A stretch of DNA of 6,169 nucleotides from Desulfobacterales bacterium (lineage in GTDB: Bacteria; Desulfobacterota; Desulfobacteria; Desulfobacterales; JAUWMJ01), in contig JAUWMJ010000201.1 in NCBI GenBank assembly GCA_030613225.1, positions 1 to 6,169 of the forward strand, read 5' to 3'. Position numbers and translations under genes: made by a program. Positions 1 to 5,197 of this stretch are shown in pieces. Position 1 is the first letter of the stretch. The number at the start of each line of letters is the position of its first letter. The notes under the pieces are model-generated. The model was not told where the DNA came from. It made no database searches and worked only from the letters and a program-made list of their open reading frames with translations.

Positions 1-66
1 AGCAATAGCAATACTTTTCCCGGAGCCGGAAAGTCCGGTAATAATGAAAATTTTCAGGTTTTTCAC
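1..66 (-). CDS. rapZ: RapZ (YvcJ family) P-loop nucleotide-binding regulator, N-terminal fragment
   Basis: Only the first 22 codons are inside the window; the rest lies beyond base 1. The peptide starts VKNLKIFIITGLSGSGKS, a short beta strand followed by a Walker A loop (G-L-S-G-S-G-K-S, residues 11-18), which is the usual opening of RapZ/YvcJ proteins. In E. coli RapZ binds small RNAs that control GlmS; in other bacteria the exact role is less clear. The start is taken as GTG at 64-66 because a TGA lies in frame three codons upstream (73-75) and no ATG fits. A Shine-Dalgarno is poor: AAAGG sits about 16 nt upstream. Position directly after ptsN matches the conserved rpoN-hpf-ptsN-rapZ order, which supports the call despite the short fragment. 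Confidence 0.82.
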   Translation of the reverse strand, partial: MKNLKIFIITGLSGSGKSIAIA

Positions 67-148
67 TTTTAATCAGGTGAGACCTTTGCAAAATGGCACC
101 GGGCGCAAGAGATATTTTTTCAGCGGCTCCGGTCATTTGAAGCATCTG
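67..148 (-). other. ptsN-rapZ spacer with an SD-preceded ATG in another frame
   Basis: The 82-nt gap between ptsN and rapZ is unusually long for this gene pair. It contains an ATG at 143-145 preceded, 10 nt upstream, by AGGA (part of GAGGAA) inside the last ptsN codons. The frame opened by this ATG (MLQMTGAAEKISLAPG...) has no stop before the window edge. It runs in a different frame across the start of rapZ, one nucleotide out of register with it. It could be a chance ORF, a translational-coupling leader, or a sign of a one-base indel near the rapZ start. I recognise no family in the peptide. Confidence 0.3.
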
Positions 149-607
149 TTAAAATTCCTCATCATTCTCCTTGATGATGGTAAAGATTTCATCACTGTTT
201 GCAGCGTTTAAAAGCTTTTCCTTAAATGGGTCGTGTTTTAGAATCTTGGAAATCCTGGCGAGCATCTTTAAATGGAGACCGGTTGAATTCTCCGGTGTAA
301 CAAGAAGGAAAAATATATGAGTCGGTTTATTATCCATCGATTCAAAGTCAACACCTTTTCGGCTAAGGCCGAAACCAAGGGCAAGTGATTCGAGCTGTTT
401 TAATTTACCGTGGGGTATTCCAATACCTCCACCTATGCCTGTACTTCCAAGCTGTTCTCTGTCCATGAGAACACGAACAAGATCTTTATGATCTACTCCG
501 GTAATACAGGCTATCGGAGAAACCAACTCTTCTAAAATTCCTTTTTTATCATGTGACTTCAAGTCACTGATAATTGCTTCTTTTTGCAAAACGTCAAGAA
601 TTTTCAT
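149..607 (-). CDS. ptsN: Nitrogen-regulatory PTS EIIA protein (EIIA-Ntr)
   Basis: This is a 152-residue protein, close to the usual length of EIIA-Ntr (E. coli PtsN is 163). It is a single PTS EIIA type-2 domain covering almost the whole chain. The phosphoacceptor histidine is H66 in the motif GIGIPHGK, preceded by the typical LMDREQLGSTGIGGG stretch. A second family stretch, IFFLLVTPENSTGLHLKMLARIS, follows around residues 98-120. It is a cytoplasmic phosphocarrier of the nitrogen PTS (EI-Ntr, NPr, EIIA-Ntr) that in known species adjusts potassium transport, nitrogen and envelope stress responses; no sugar permease is encoded here. The ATG at 605-607 gives the normal N-terminus, but no good Shine-Dalgarno precedes it. 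It is separated from hpf by 365 bp and likely has its own promoter (665-692). rapZ follows. Confidence 0.93.
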   Translation of the reverse strand: MKILDVLQKEAIISDLKSHDKKGILEELVSPIACITGVDHKDLVRVLMDREQLGSTGIGGGIGIPHGKLKQLESLALGFGLSRKGVDFESMDNKPTHIFFLLVTPENSTGLHLKMLARISKILKHDPFKEKLLNAANSDEIFTIIKENDEEF

Positions 608-664
608 TTTTTATATACCAAACAGGCAGCAAGTTCCTTAGAATATTTATTTGCTTAATTGGAT

Positions 665-692
665 AAAATAAGACTTTTTTCAATATTGTCAA
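665..692 (-). promoter_or_regulatory. Putative sigma-70 type promoter for ptsN
   Basis: On the minus strand a perfect -35 hexamer TTGACA (687-692) is followed after 16 nt by TATTTT (665-670), which matches TATAAT at four of six positions. TTTTAT with an 18-nt spacer is an alternative. Transcription would begin near 658, leaving about 50 nt of leader before the ptsN ATG. The placement fits the need for a separate promoter, because the 365-bp gap splits ptsN from hpf. This rests on pattern matching only. Confidence 0.45.
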
Positions 693-783
693 AGTTATCA
701 TATTTTTGACCATACAACGACATTTATCGCTACTCATAATGCGTTTTTCTAAACCCGTTCGTTTGGTGATCACATAAGTGTTC

Positions 784-895
784 CGGGTTACGGGCTTGCC
801 GGGGCGTAGCCGAAGGCGAAGCCTGGTTGCGTGTTTCGAGTTGTTAATCGGAAATAATCCTTTTTTATAACCCGTACCCCGAAACGCGTAACCCG
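784..895. repeat. Inverted-repeat bounded segment with GCGTAGC motif
   Basis: CGGGTTACG at 784-792 is the perfect reverse complement of CGTAACCCG at 887-895. Between them, 794-826 carries a motif (CTTGCC, GGCGTAGCC, GGCGAAGCC in order) that closely resembles two copies upstream of lptC at 4969-5002 and 5002-5032. The arrangement of short arms around a GCGTAGC core resembles a dispersed intergenic repeat. Confidence 0.55.
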
Positions 896-896
896 C
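869..896. repeat. Degenerate heptanucleotide tandem repeat, AACCCGT type
   Basis: Four consecutive 7-mers can be read: AACCCGT, ACCCCGA, AACGCGT, AACCCGC (869-896), followed by a weaker AACGATT. The strict 7-nt step and shared AACCCGT core show tandem origin with drift. It resembles the short tandemly repeated repetitive (STRR) heptamers known from cyanobacteria in architecture, not in sequence. Confidence 0.6.
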
Positions 897-972
897 AACG
901 ATTACACATGACACAACAAGAAGCTGCTGCTAAATAGGGCTTGTAAGTTACGTTGTCGGGTTAAAGTTGTCT

Positions 973-1506
973 CTATTTTCTGGGCTGAATAAGCCCGAGA
1001 TGGCCGTCCTTTCGATGATAAAGTACATTTGTTTTTTCTGTTCTTGCATTTGTGAATACGAGGAAATTATAGCTTACCAGATCCAGCTGCAAAACCGCTT
1101 CTTCTATATCCATCGGTTTATATTCGATATTATTTATTTTGATCTGTCCTTCTGTTTCATCTTCAAAGGAAGATGTTTCATATGCAATTGTCCTTTTTGC
1201 TCTTGCTTTTGAGTTTGTCCGACGCTTCCTGATTTTCTGTTTGCTTTTTTTTATCTGTTTTTCAAGTTTATCCAAGACCATATCGATTGCTGAATACATG
1301 TCGTTTGTTTCTTCTTTGCCGTTTATATTCAGCTTGTCGCCGGTTATGTTAATTTCAGCGATGTGGCGAAATTTTTCAACGGAAAGAACAACCTTGGCTT
1401 CCGCAGGGTTATTAAGTAACCTGTCAAAACGATCAAGTTTGTCTGCTACATATGATCTTAAATTTTCGGAGGGGTCAAGATTTTTAAATGTTACGGATGT
1501 CTGCAT
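973..1506 (-). CDS. hpf: Long-form ribosome hibernation promoting factor
   Basis: This 177-residue protein has two domains, unlike the short 95-residue E. coli HPF. Residues 1 to about 97 form the S30AE/YfiA domain that binds the 30S decoding region. A highly basic linker follows (about 86-105, KKSKQKIRKRR). The C-terminal domain (about 124-177) carries the family pattern YKPMDIEEAVLQLDL, then FLVFTNA, NVLYHRKDG and GLIQP. In long HPFs this tail dimerises to join two 70S ribosomes into inactive 100S particles in slow growth. The ATG at 1504-1506 is well supported by a strong GGAGGT placed 7 nt upstream, which begins immediately after the rpoN stop. With only 13 nt between the genes it is cotranscribed with rpoN. 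The last codons contain a small GGGCT/AGCCC hairpin without a U tract. Confidence 0.95.
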   Translation of the reverse strand: MQTSVTFKNLDPSENLRSYVADKLDRFDRLLNNPAEAKVVLSVEKFRHIAEINITGDKLNINGKEETNDMYSAIDMVLDKLEKQIKKSKQKIRKRRTNSKARAKRTIAYETSSFEDETEGQIKINNIEYKPMDIEEAVLQLDLVSYNFLVFTNARTEKTNVLYHRKDGHLGLIQPRK

Positions 1507-1513
1507 GCTAATT

Positions 1514-1519
1514 ACCTCC
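1514..1519 (-). promoter_or_regulatory. Ribosome binding site of hpf
   Basis: GGAGGT on the minus strand is a near-perfect Shine-Dalgarno, 7 nt before the hpf ATG and directly abutting the TAG stop of rpoN (1520-1522). It is the strongest ribosome binding site in the operon, which suggests hpf is translated more than its upstream neighbours from the shared mRNA. Confidence 0.8.
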
Positions 1520-2953
1520 CTATATTTGTTTGCGCCTGTTAGATGGTAGTACTTTCAGTATTTCCCGATACTTTGCAACAGTTCTTCGTGCAATACTGAT
1601 GTGTGAATCTTGTAAAAGTTTCGAGATTTTATCGTCGCTGAAAGGATTTTTTGGATCTTCGCCGGCAATTATTTGTCTTATTTTTTCCTGAACACTGGCA
1701 GATGCTATTGTACCGCCATGAACACGCCTGATAGAACTGTTAAAAAAATATTTCAATTCAAAAATGCCTTGAGGAGTATAAGCATATTTGTTTGTTGTAA
1801 CCCGGCTGATTGTTGATTCATGCATATCTATGTCCTGGGCCACGTCTCTTAGCACCATCGGTTTTAAATGAGATATTCCTTTTTCAAAAAAGTCCTGCTG
1901 GAAAGTTAAAATACTTTGCATTACCCTGTAAATTGTCTTTTGCCGCTGATGAATACTTTTGATGAGCCAGGCAGCCGAACGGAGCTTATCCTGAATATAA
2001 TCCTCGGCTTCACCTGAAATTTTATTCCCGCGGCTTATCGATTTTTTATAAAAGGCACTCACACGAAGTTTTGGCATGCCGTCATCGTTTAACATGACTA
2101 CGAAATCATTTTCGATTTTGTAAACATAAATATCAGGAGTGATGTACTGAGGATTTTCATCGGAAAACTCTCGCCCGGGCTTCGGTTCGAGTCCCTGTAT
2201 AATATTTACAGCGGCGATGACGTTTTCAATACTTGTTTTTAAGGCTTTGCATATGGCTTTGTAATTCCTTTTTTCAAGGTGGCCAAGATGGTCTGTTATG
2301 ATATTTGTTACCAGGGTATCCTCAATTTTCAAATGCTTTGTCTGAAGCAGAAGGCATTCTTTAAGATCTCTTGCACATATTCCAACCGGATCAAATGTTT
2401 GTAGCAGAGATAAAACTTTTTCAACCTTTTTAGTATCAGAGTCGCTCATTCTGGCGATTTCTTCAACAGAGATCTCCAGATAGCCGTCTCTATTAAGATT
2501 GCCGATAATAAGACTGCCGATTTTTTTTCCTTTTCTTGCCGGGGATGTCATCAGAAACTGCCAGAGGAGATGTTCGCTTAATGTTTCTTTTGAAGCTATA
2601 AAAGCTTCATATTTCGGCGTATCTTTTCTCTCGGATTCAAAATTGATTCTGCCGGGAGAACTATATTCATCAAGGTAATTGCTCCAGTCGATATCATCAT
2701 GGAGTTTTTCTTCTATGGCAACTTCTTTTATTGCAGGTTCATCTTTTGTATCTTTATCTTTTTGATCCGTTGCCTGTTCTTCAGTCAGAGTCTCCTGGAC
2801 TTCTTCAAGAGCAGGATTTTCCTCCAACTCCTGTCGAATTGTATCCACAAGCTCCAGCCTGGAAAGCTGCAGAAGCTTTATTGCCATCTGGAGCTGTGGA
2901 GTCATGATAAGCTGCTGGGTTAATTTTAGTTGTTGTCTTAATTCAAGTGCCAT
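1520..2953 (-). CDS. rpoN: RNA polymerase sigma-54 factor
   Basis: The 477-residue length is that of full sigma-54 (E. coli RpoN is also 477). Region I is the Gln/Leu-rich N-terminus (residues 1 to about 50, beginning ALELRQQLKLTQQLIMTPQL), which contacts activators and blocks open-complex formation. An acidic, variable region II follows (about 50-100). The core-binding domain lies in the centre. A helix-turn-helix DNA-binding segment is at about 367-397 (VLRDVAQDIDMHESTISRVT), and the diagnostic RpoN box ARRTVAKYRE is at 455-464, which reads the -24 promoter element. All domains are intact. The ATG at 2951-2953 is one base after the lptB stop and lacks a clear Shine-Dalgarno, so translational coupling to lptB is likely. 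It directs transcription of activator-dependent genes such as nitrogen, motility and metabolite-response operons. Confidence 0.98.
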   Translation of the reverse strand: MALELRQQLKLTQQLIMTPQLQMAIKLLQLSRLELVDTIRQELEENPALEEVQETLTEEQATDQKDKDTKDEPAIKEVAIEEKLHDDIDWSNYLDEYSSPGRINFESERKDTPKYEAFIASKETLSEHLLWQFLMTSPARKGKKIGSLIIGNLNRDGYLEISVEEIARMSDSDTKKVEKVLSLLQTFDPVGICARDLKECLLLQTKHLKIEDTLVTNIITDHLGHLEKRNYKAICKALKTSIENVIAAVNIIQGLEPKPGREFSDENPQYITPDIYVYKIENDFVVMLNDDGMPKLRVSAFYKKSISRGNKISGEAEDYIQDKLRSAAWLIKSIHQRQKTIYRVMQSILTFQQDFFEKGISHLKPMVLRDVAQDIDMHESTISRVTTNKYAYTPQGIFELKYFFNSSIRRVHGGTIASASVQEKIRQIIAGEDPKNPFSDDKISKLLQDSHISIARRTVAKYREILKVLPSNRRKQI

Positions 2954-2954
2954 T

Positions 2955-3677
2955 TTATAATGTGAATTCGTTTCCTAAATAAATTCTGCGAGCTATTTCG
3001 CTGGCGGCTATTTTTTCAGGTGAGCCAAATTCAATAACTTTCCCTTCGTTTAATATGTATGCCATGTCGCAGGCGCCAAGTGTTTCCCTTACATTATGAT
3101 CAGAGATGAGAACACCGATACCGCGGTTTTTAAGGTGATCTATAATTTTTTTTATGTCTATGACTGCCAGAGGATCTATTCCTGCAAAAGGCTCATCAAG
3201 AAGAATAAAAGACGGATTAGTGGCAAGCGCGCGAGAGATTTCAAGACGTCGTTTTTCACCTCCGGATAAAAAAATGGCCTTTTGGTGGGAAAGGTGTTTT
3301 ATCCCGAGCTCATCAAGGAGTGTATTTGCACGATCATTTTGCTTAGTTTTGGAAATGGGGAGGGTCTCAAGTATTGCCAGGATATTTTGTTTGACAGTAA
3401 GTTTTCTAAATATCGAAGTTTCCTGGGGAAGATAACCGACACCCCTGCGAGCTCTCAGGTACATGGGATAATTTGTGATATCTTCTTCATCCAGAAAAAC
3501 ATTTCCCCCGTCAGGTTTTACCAGCCCAATAGTCAGATAAAATGTTGTTGTTTTTCCCGCACCGTTTGGGCCAAGAAGACCAACTACGGTGCTGCTTTCA
3601 ATATTCAAGCTAACAGAGCTTACAACATGTTTTCCATTATAGGTTTTGCTCAAGTTTTTTAGAAGCAGTGTTGTCAT
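2955..3677 (-). CDS. lptB: Lipopolysaccharide export ATPase LptB
   Basis: The protein is a 240-residue ABC ATPase (E. coli LptB is 241). All signature elements are visible: Walker A GPNGAGKT (36-43), Q-loop Q85 in GYLPQE, ABC signature LSGGE (138-142), Walker B FILLDE ending at E162, D-loop around GIDP, and the switch histidine H194 in ISDHNVRET. The LRARRGVGYLPQE segment and the EIARRIYLGNEF tail are typical of the LptB (YhbG) branch, not of amino-acid ABC importers. It powers extraction of LPS from the inner membrane with LptF/LptG, which are not in this window. The ATG start matches the family. It lies 18 nt after lptA and 1 nt before rpoN; AGGA overlapping the lptA stop is a distant possible ribosome site. 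Confidence 0.97.
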   Translation of the reverse strand: MTTLLLKNLSKTYNGKHVVSSVSLNIESSTVVGLLGPNGAGKTTTFYLTIGLVKPDGGNVFLDEEDITNYPMYLRARRGVGYLPQETSIFRKLTVKQNILAILETLPISKTKQNDRANTLLDELGIKHLSHQKAIFLSGGEKRRLEISRALATNPSFILLDEPFAGIDPLAVIDIKKIIDHLKNRGIGVLISDHNVRETLGACDMAYILNEGKVIEFGSPEKIAASEIARRIYLGNEFTL

Positions 3678-3695
3678 ATTGGATAATATTTATTC

Positions 3696-4268
3696 CTAAT
3701 TGCTTTGAAACTCAGCTTCAACACGCTTAGTGCCGCTGCCTTTGACTTTAATACATTCCTCATCCATGTAAAGGATTATTTGTGATCCTGCAATAGAATT
3801 GTTTCCGCTAATAACTTTTGAATCATGACCTGACAATATTATGATACCAGTCTCTTTATTATATACTGCCTGATGTGATATGGCAACCAGTTCATCGGAC
3901 TTTATATGTACATTGCCTGTTGCAATAATTTTTTCAATCAATTCCTGGCCTGTTGCCGGTTTGTTTTGACCTTTAAATAATTTTTTATAATAAATTTTGA
4001 GACTGTCGGATTTAATAATTAATGATTCACGGGTTACACAAACATTTCCCGTAAATTGAGCCCAGCCATCTTCGATGTTTGAGATGAGTCTGTCAGCATT
4101 TATATGAATTGTCCTGCTTTTAATTTTATCTGCATGAACCGGCAGCTTATCATCAGCATGTCCAATCCCTGTTATCAGCAGGGTTATCAGCAGGGCTTCA
4201 AAAAGAAAAGCTCCGGACAAAACAGACAATACAAGGCAGCGGGTCAGATTAGATTGTAAAATTCTCAC
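3696..4268 (-). CDS. lptA: Lipopolysaccharide transport periplasmic protein LptA
   Basis: This 190-residue secreted protein belongs to the OstA/LptA beta-jellyroll family. A long hydrophobic signal sequence spans about residues 10-36 and a likely cleavage site follows GHA (A38). The jellyroll occupies about 48-170, with typical repeats such as HINADRLISNIEDGWAQFTGNV, IIATGNVHIKSDELVAI and QAVYNKETGIIILSG. It polymerises head to tail to carry LPS across the periplasm between LptC and the outer-membrane LptD. The start is GTG at 4266-4268, overlapping the end of lptC by 20 bp; AAAGGG sits 8 nt upstream. No ATG is available in the signal-peptide region, so GTG is preferred, though a TTG a few codons in is possible. 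Sequence identity to well-studied LptA is low by eye, so the call leans on fold pattern and position. Confidence 0.9.
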   Translation of the reverse strand: MRILQSNLTRCLVLSVLSGAFLFEALLITLLITGIGHADDKLPVHADKIKSRTIHINADRLISNIEDGWAQFTGNVCVTRESLIIKSDSLKIYYKKLFKGQNKPATGQELIEKIIATGNVHIKSDELVAISHQAVYNKETGIIILSGHDSKVISGNNSIAGSQIILYMDEECIKVKGSGTKRVEAEFQSN

Positions 4269-4833
4269 TAAAAGCGCCCTTTACTCTCCCTTCAAGCACT
4301 GTCTTGTTTGTATTTAAATCTAAAGACATCCTGTCAGCTGTAAGCTGAAATGAATTCCCAACAATTTTAACAGGAACCTTTGACAAAAGGAGACGCCGGC
4401 CGTGGTTATATTGTATTTTTTCAGTAAAAAGTCTGGAACTTTCATTTATCACAATAACGTTGCCTGTAATTTCAATATCCTTTGAGTCTGTTTTTATAAT
4501 TCCCTTATTTGCCGTCAGATAAACTTCCTGCTTATTCTTGAGAAAAAACGTTACGGATAAATCGTTTAAAACCACCTTTTTTTTTGAGGCAGTATAATAG
4601 GCTGAAGCGGCGTCAAGGCAGAATTCTTTCACTCCGTTTTTTGTTGATGTTTGATGGATTTTGCCTATTGACAGGTTTGAATCCACCGGAAAAGAAGAAA
4701 TAAGTTTTTCCGGATTTTCTAAAATGCGACGATAATTAATAAAAACAGCAATTACAGCAGTTAAAGCAATGACAATAAATGCAAGAAAAAAGAGTTTCAG
4801 CTTTTTAGGATTTTTATGTTTTATGTCAGACAT
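4249..4833 (-). CDS. lptC: Lipopolysaccharide export protein LptC
   Basis: With start ATG 4831-4833 the protein is 194 residues, beginning MSDIKHKNPKKLKLF. A lysine-rich N-terminus is followed by one transmembrane helix (about residues 14-33, FFLAFIVIALTAVIAVFI) and a periplasmic beta-rich domain with LptC/OstA-like pattern (for example GIIKTDSKDIEITGNVIV, near residues 110-127). E. coli LptC is 191 residues. It anchors the periplasmic bridge to the LptB2FG transporter and passes LPS to LptA. Upstream ATG 4843-4845 and TTG 4846-4848 are alternatives in the same frame; none has a good Shine-Dalgarno. The gene's 3' end overlaps lptA by 20 bp. Its 5' end abuts a repeat block, not the kdsC/kdsD genes seen upstream of lptC in many relatives. 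Confidence 0.9.
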   Translation of the reverse strand: MSDIKHKNPKKLKLFFLAFIVIALTAVIAVFINYRRILENPEKLISSFPVDSNLSIGKIHQTSTKNGVKEFCLDAASAYYTASKKKVVLNDLSVTFFLKNKQEVYLTANKGIIKTDSKDIEITGNVIVINESSRLFTEKIQYNHGRRLLLSKVPVKIVGNSFQLTADRMSLDLNTNKTVLEGRVKGAFSENFTI

Positions 4834-4850
4834 TATGAATACCATCAACC

Positions 4851-4885
4851 GTTCACAGGTTCAAGGTTCAACGTTCAGGGTTAAG
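4851..4885. repeat. Heptanucleotide tandem repeat, GGTTCAA type
   Basis: Five consecutive 7-mers read GTTCACA, GGTTCAA, GGTTCAA, CGTTCAG, GGTTAAG. It is the opposite-strand equivalent of the TTGAACC units at 5086-5138. Confidence 0.65.
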
Positions 4886-4939
4886 GACAAAATTGAAGAA
4901 TCGAAGTTCTCATAAAAAATGTTGGTTTTGCCAGATAAT

Positions 4940-4945
4940 TGTCAA
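4940..4945 (-). promoter_or_regulatory. Possible -35 hexamer upstream of lptC
   Basis: A perfect TTGACA lies on the minus strand about 107 nt upstream of the chosen lptC start, in the unique part of the repeat block. The matching -10 is poor: the 17-nt spacer leads to ACATTT, and TATGAG is too far at about 25-26 nt. It is the best candidate I see for the start of the lpt-rpoN operon, but weak. Confidence 0.2.
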
Positions 4946-4968
4946 TACGCCGCCAATTTTCAGATTGG

Positions 4969-5032
4969 GCTTGTCTTGGCGTAGCTTTCAAGCGCAGCCG
5001 GGCCTGTCCTGACGTAGCTTTAGCGAAGCCGG
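4969..5032. repeat. Two adjacent copies of a ~32-bp GCGTAGC motif
   Basis: Copy one (4969-5002) and copy two (5002-5032) share the order YTGTC, GRCGTAGCTTT, GCGMAGCCGG. A third relative is at 794-826 in the hpf-ptsN gap. The inner GCTTTAGC of copy two and GCCGAAGGC of the 794-826 copy allow small hairpins. Similar alanine-rich 'GFAKAS'-like translations of such repeats are familiar from intergenic DNA of various environmental bacteria, which is recalled from general knowledge and not checked here. Confidence 0.6.
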
Positions 5033-5085
5033 ACGCTACTCACATAAATACGCCTCCAAAATGGAGTCCGGGGACTAGAATGCAA

Positions 5086-5138
5086 CCTTGAACCCCTGAA
5101 CCCTGAACCTCTGAACCCTAAACCCCTGAACCTGTGAA
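5086..5138. repeat. 15-bp tandem repeat made of 7+8-nt CCCTGAA units
   Basis: Three 15-bp units line up at 5086-5100, 5101-5115 and 5116-5130: CCTTGAACCCCTGAA, CCCTGAACCTCTGAA and CCCTAAACCCCTGAA. A partial unit, CCTGTGAA, follows at 5131-5138. Each unit splits into a 7-mer and an 8-mer ending in GAA or AAA. It lies on the lptC-distal side of the inverted-repeat block. Confidence 0.7.
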
Positions 5139-5168
5139 CGCTTACAAGTTTTATAATTCATATCTCTT

Positions 5169-5193
5169 CTTTGTGCCTTGGTGCCTTTGTGGC
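5169..5193. repeat. 8-bp-period degenerate repeat just after the DUF1638 gene
   Basis: TTGTGCC (5171-5177), TGGTGCC (5179-5185) and TTGTGGC (5187-5193) recur every 8 nt immediately past the stop of the DUF1638 gene. The pattern is a short degenerate tandem repeat distinct in sequence from the heptamer arrays nearby. No U-tract terminator is visible in this stretch. Confidence 0.45.
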
Positions 5194-5197
5194 TAAA

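Larger units (their letters stand above)
608..972. other. 365-bp non-coding gap between hpf and ptsN holding repeats and a promoter
   Basis: This gap splits two genes that are normally adjacent. The ptsN-proximal third (about 608-720) is AT-rich and holds the putative promoter. The middle and far part (about 778-905) is GC-richer and built of repeats: a GCGTAGC motif, a 9-bp inverted repeat and AACCCGT-type heptamers. I see no convincing gene: the one open frame crossing it has low-complexity RLRLRLRPG-type content derived from the repeat. No intrinsic terminator with a clear U tract was found downstream of hpf. Confidence 0.7.
4850..5140. repeat. 291-bp non-coding element bounded by 14-bp perfect inverted repeats
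   Basis: CGTTCACAGGTTCA at 4850-4863 is the exact reverse complement of TGAACCTGTGAACG at 5127-5140. Inside each end are short tandem repeats in opposite orientation: GGTTCAA-type heptamers at 4851-4885 and CCCTGAA-type units at 5086-5138. The centre has two adjacent copies of a GCGTAGC/GACGTAGC motif (4969-5032) and some unique AT-rich sequence. No ORF of credible length lies within. The left end stops about 17 nt before the chosen lptC ATG. The shape resembles a miniature inverted-repeat element, but no target-site duplication is evident, and the inverted arms could instead reflect two oppositely oriented tandem arrays. Confidence 0.6.

Noticed and set aside
88..108. Possible sigma-54 promoter (GGTGCC...TTGC on minus, TGGCAC...GC on plus) before rapZ
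   Set aside because: The minus-strand GG-GC spacing is 9, not 10, and the plus-strand match lacks a proper -12 TTGC element.
850..866. GGA-AATAA-TCC followed by six T as an intrinsic terminator on the plus strand
   Set aside because: The stem is only 3 bp, and no plus-strand gene ends there.
594..914. Minus-strand open frame of 106 codons overlapping the ptsN start
   Set aside because: It crosses the intergenic repeat, has low-complexity RLRLRLRPG-type content, overlaps ptsN and resembles no family.
978..1000. GGGCT/AGCCC hairpin at the end of hpf as a terminator
   Set aside because: The stem is only 5 bp, lies inside the coding sequence and has no following U tract.
967..1549. Plus-strand open frames over hpf
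   Set aside because: They are antisense shadows of a well-supported gene, with biased Phe/Cys/Ser-rich content.
3154..3662. Plus-strand open frames over lptB
   Set aside because: They lie antisense to an intact ABC ATPase with all motifs in place and show no family features.
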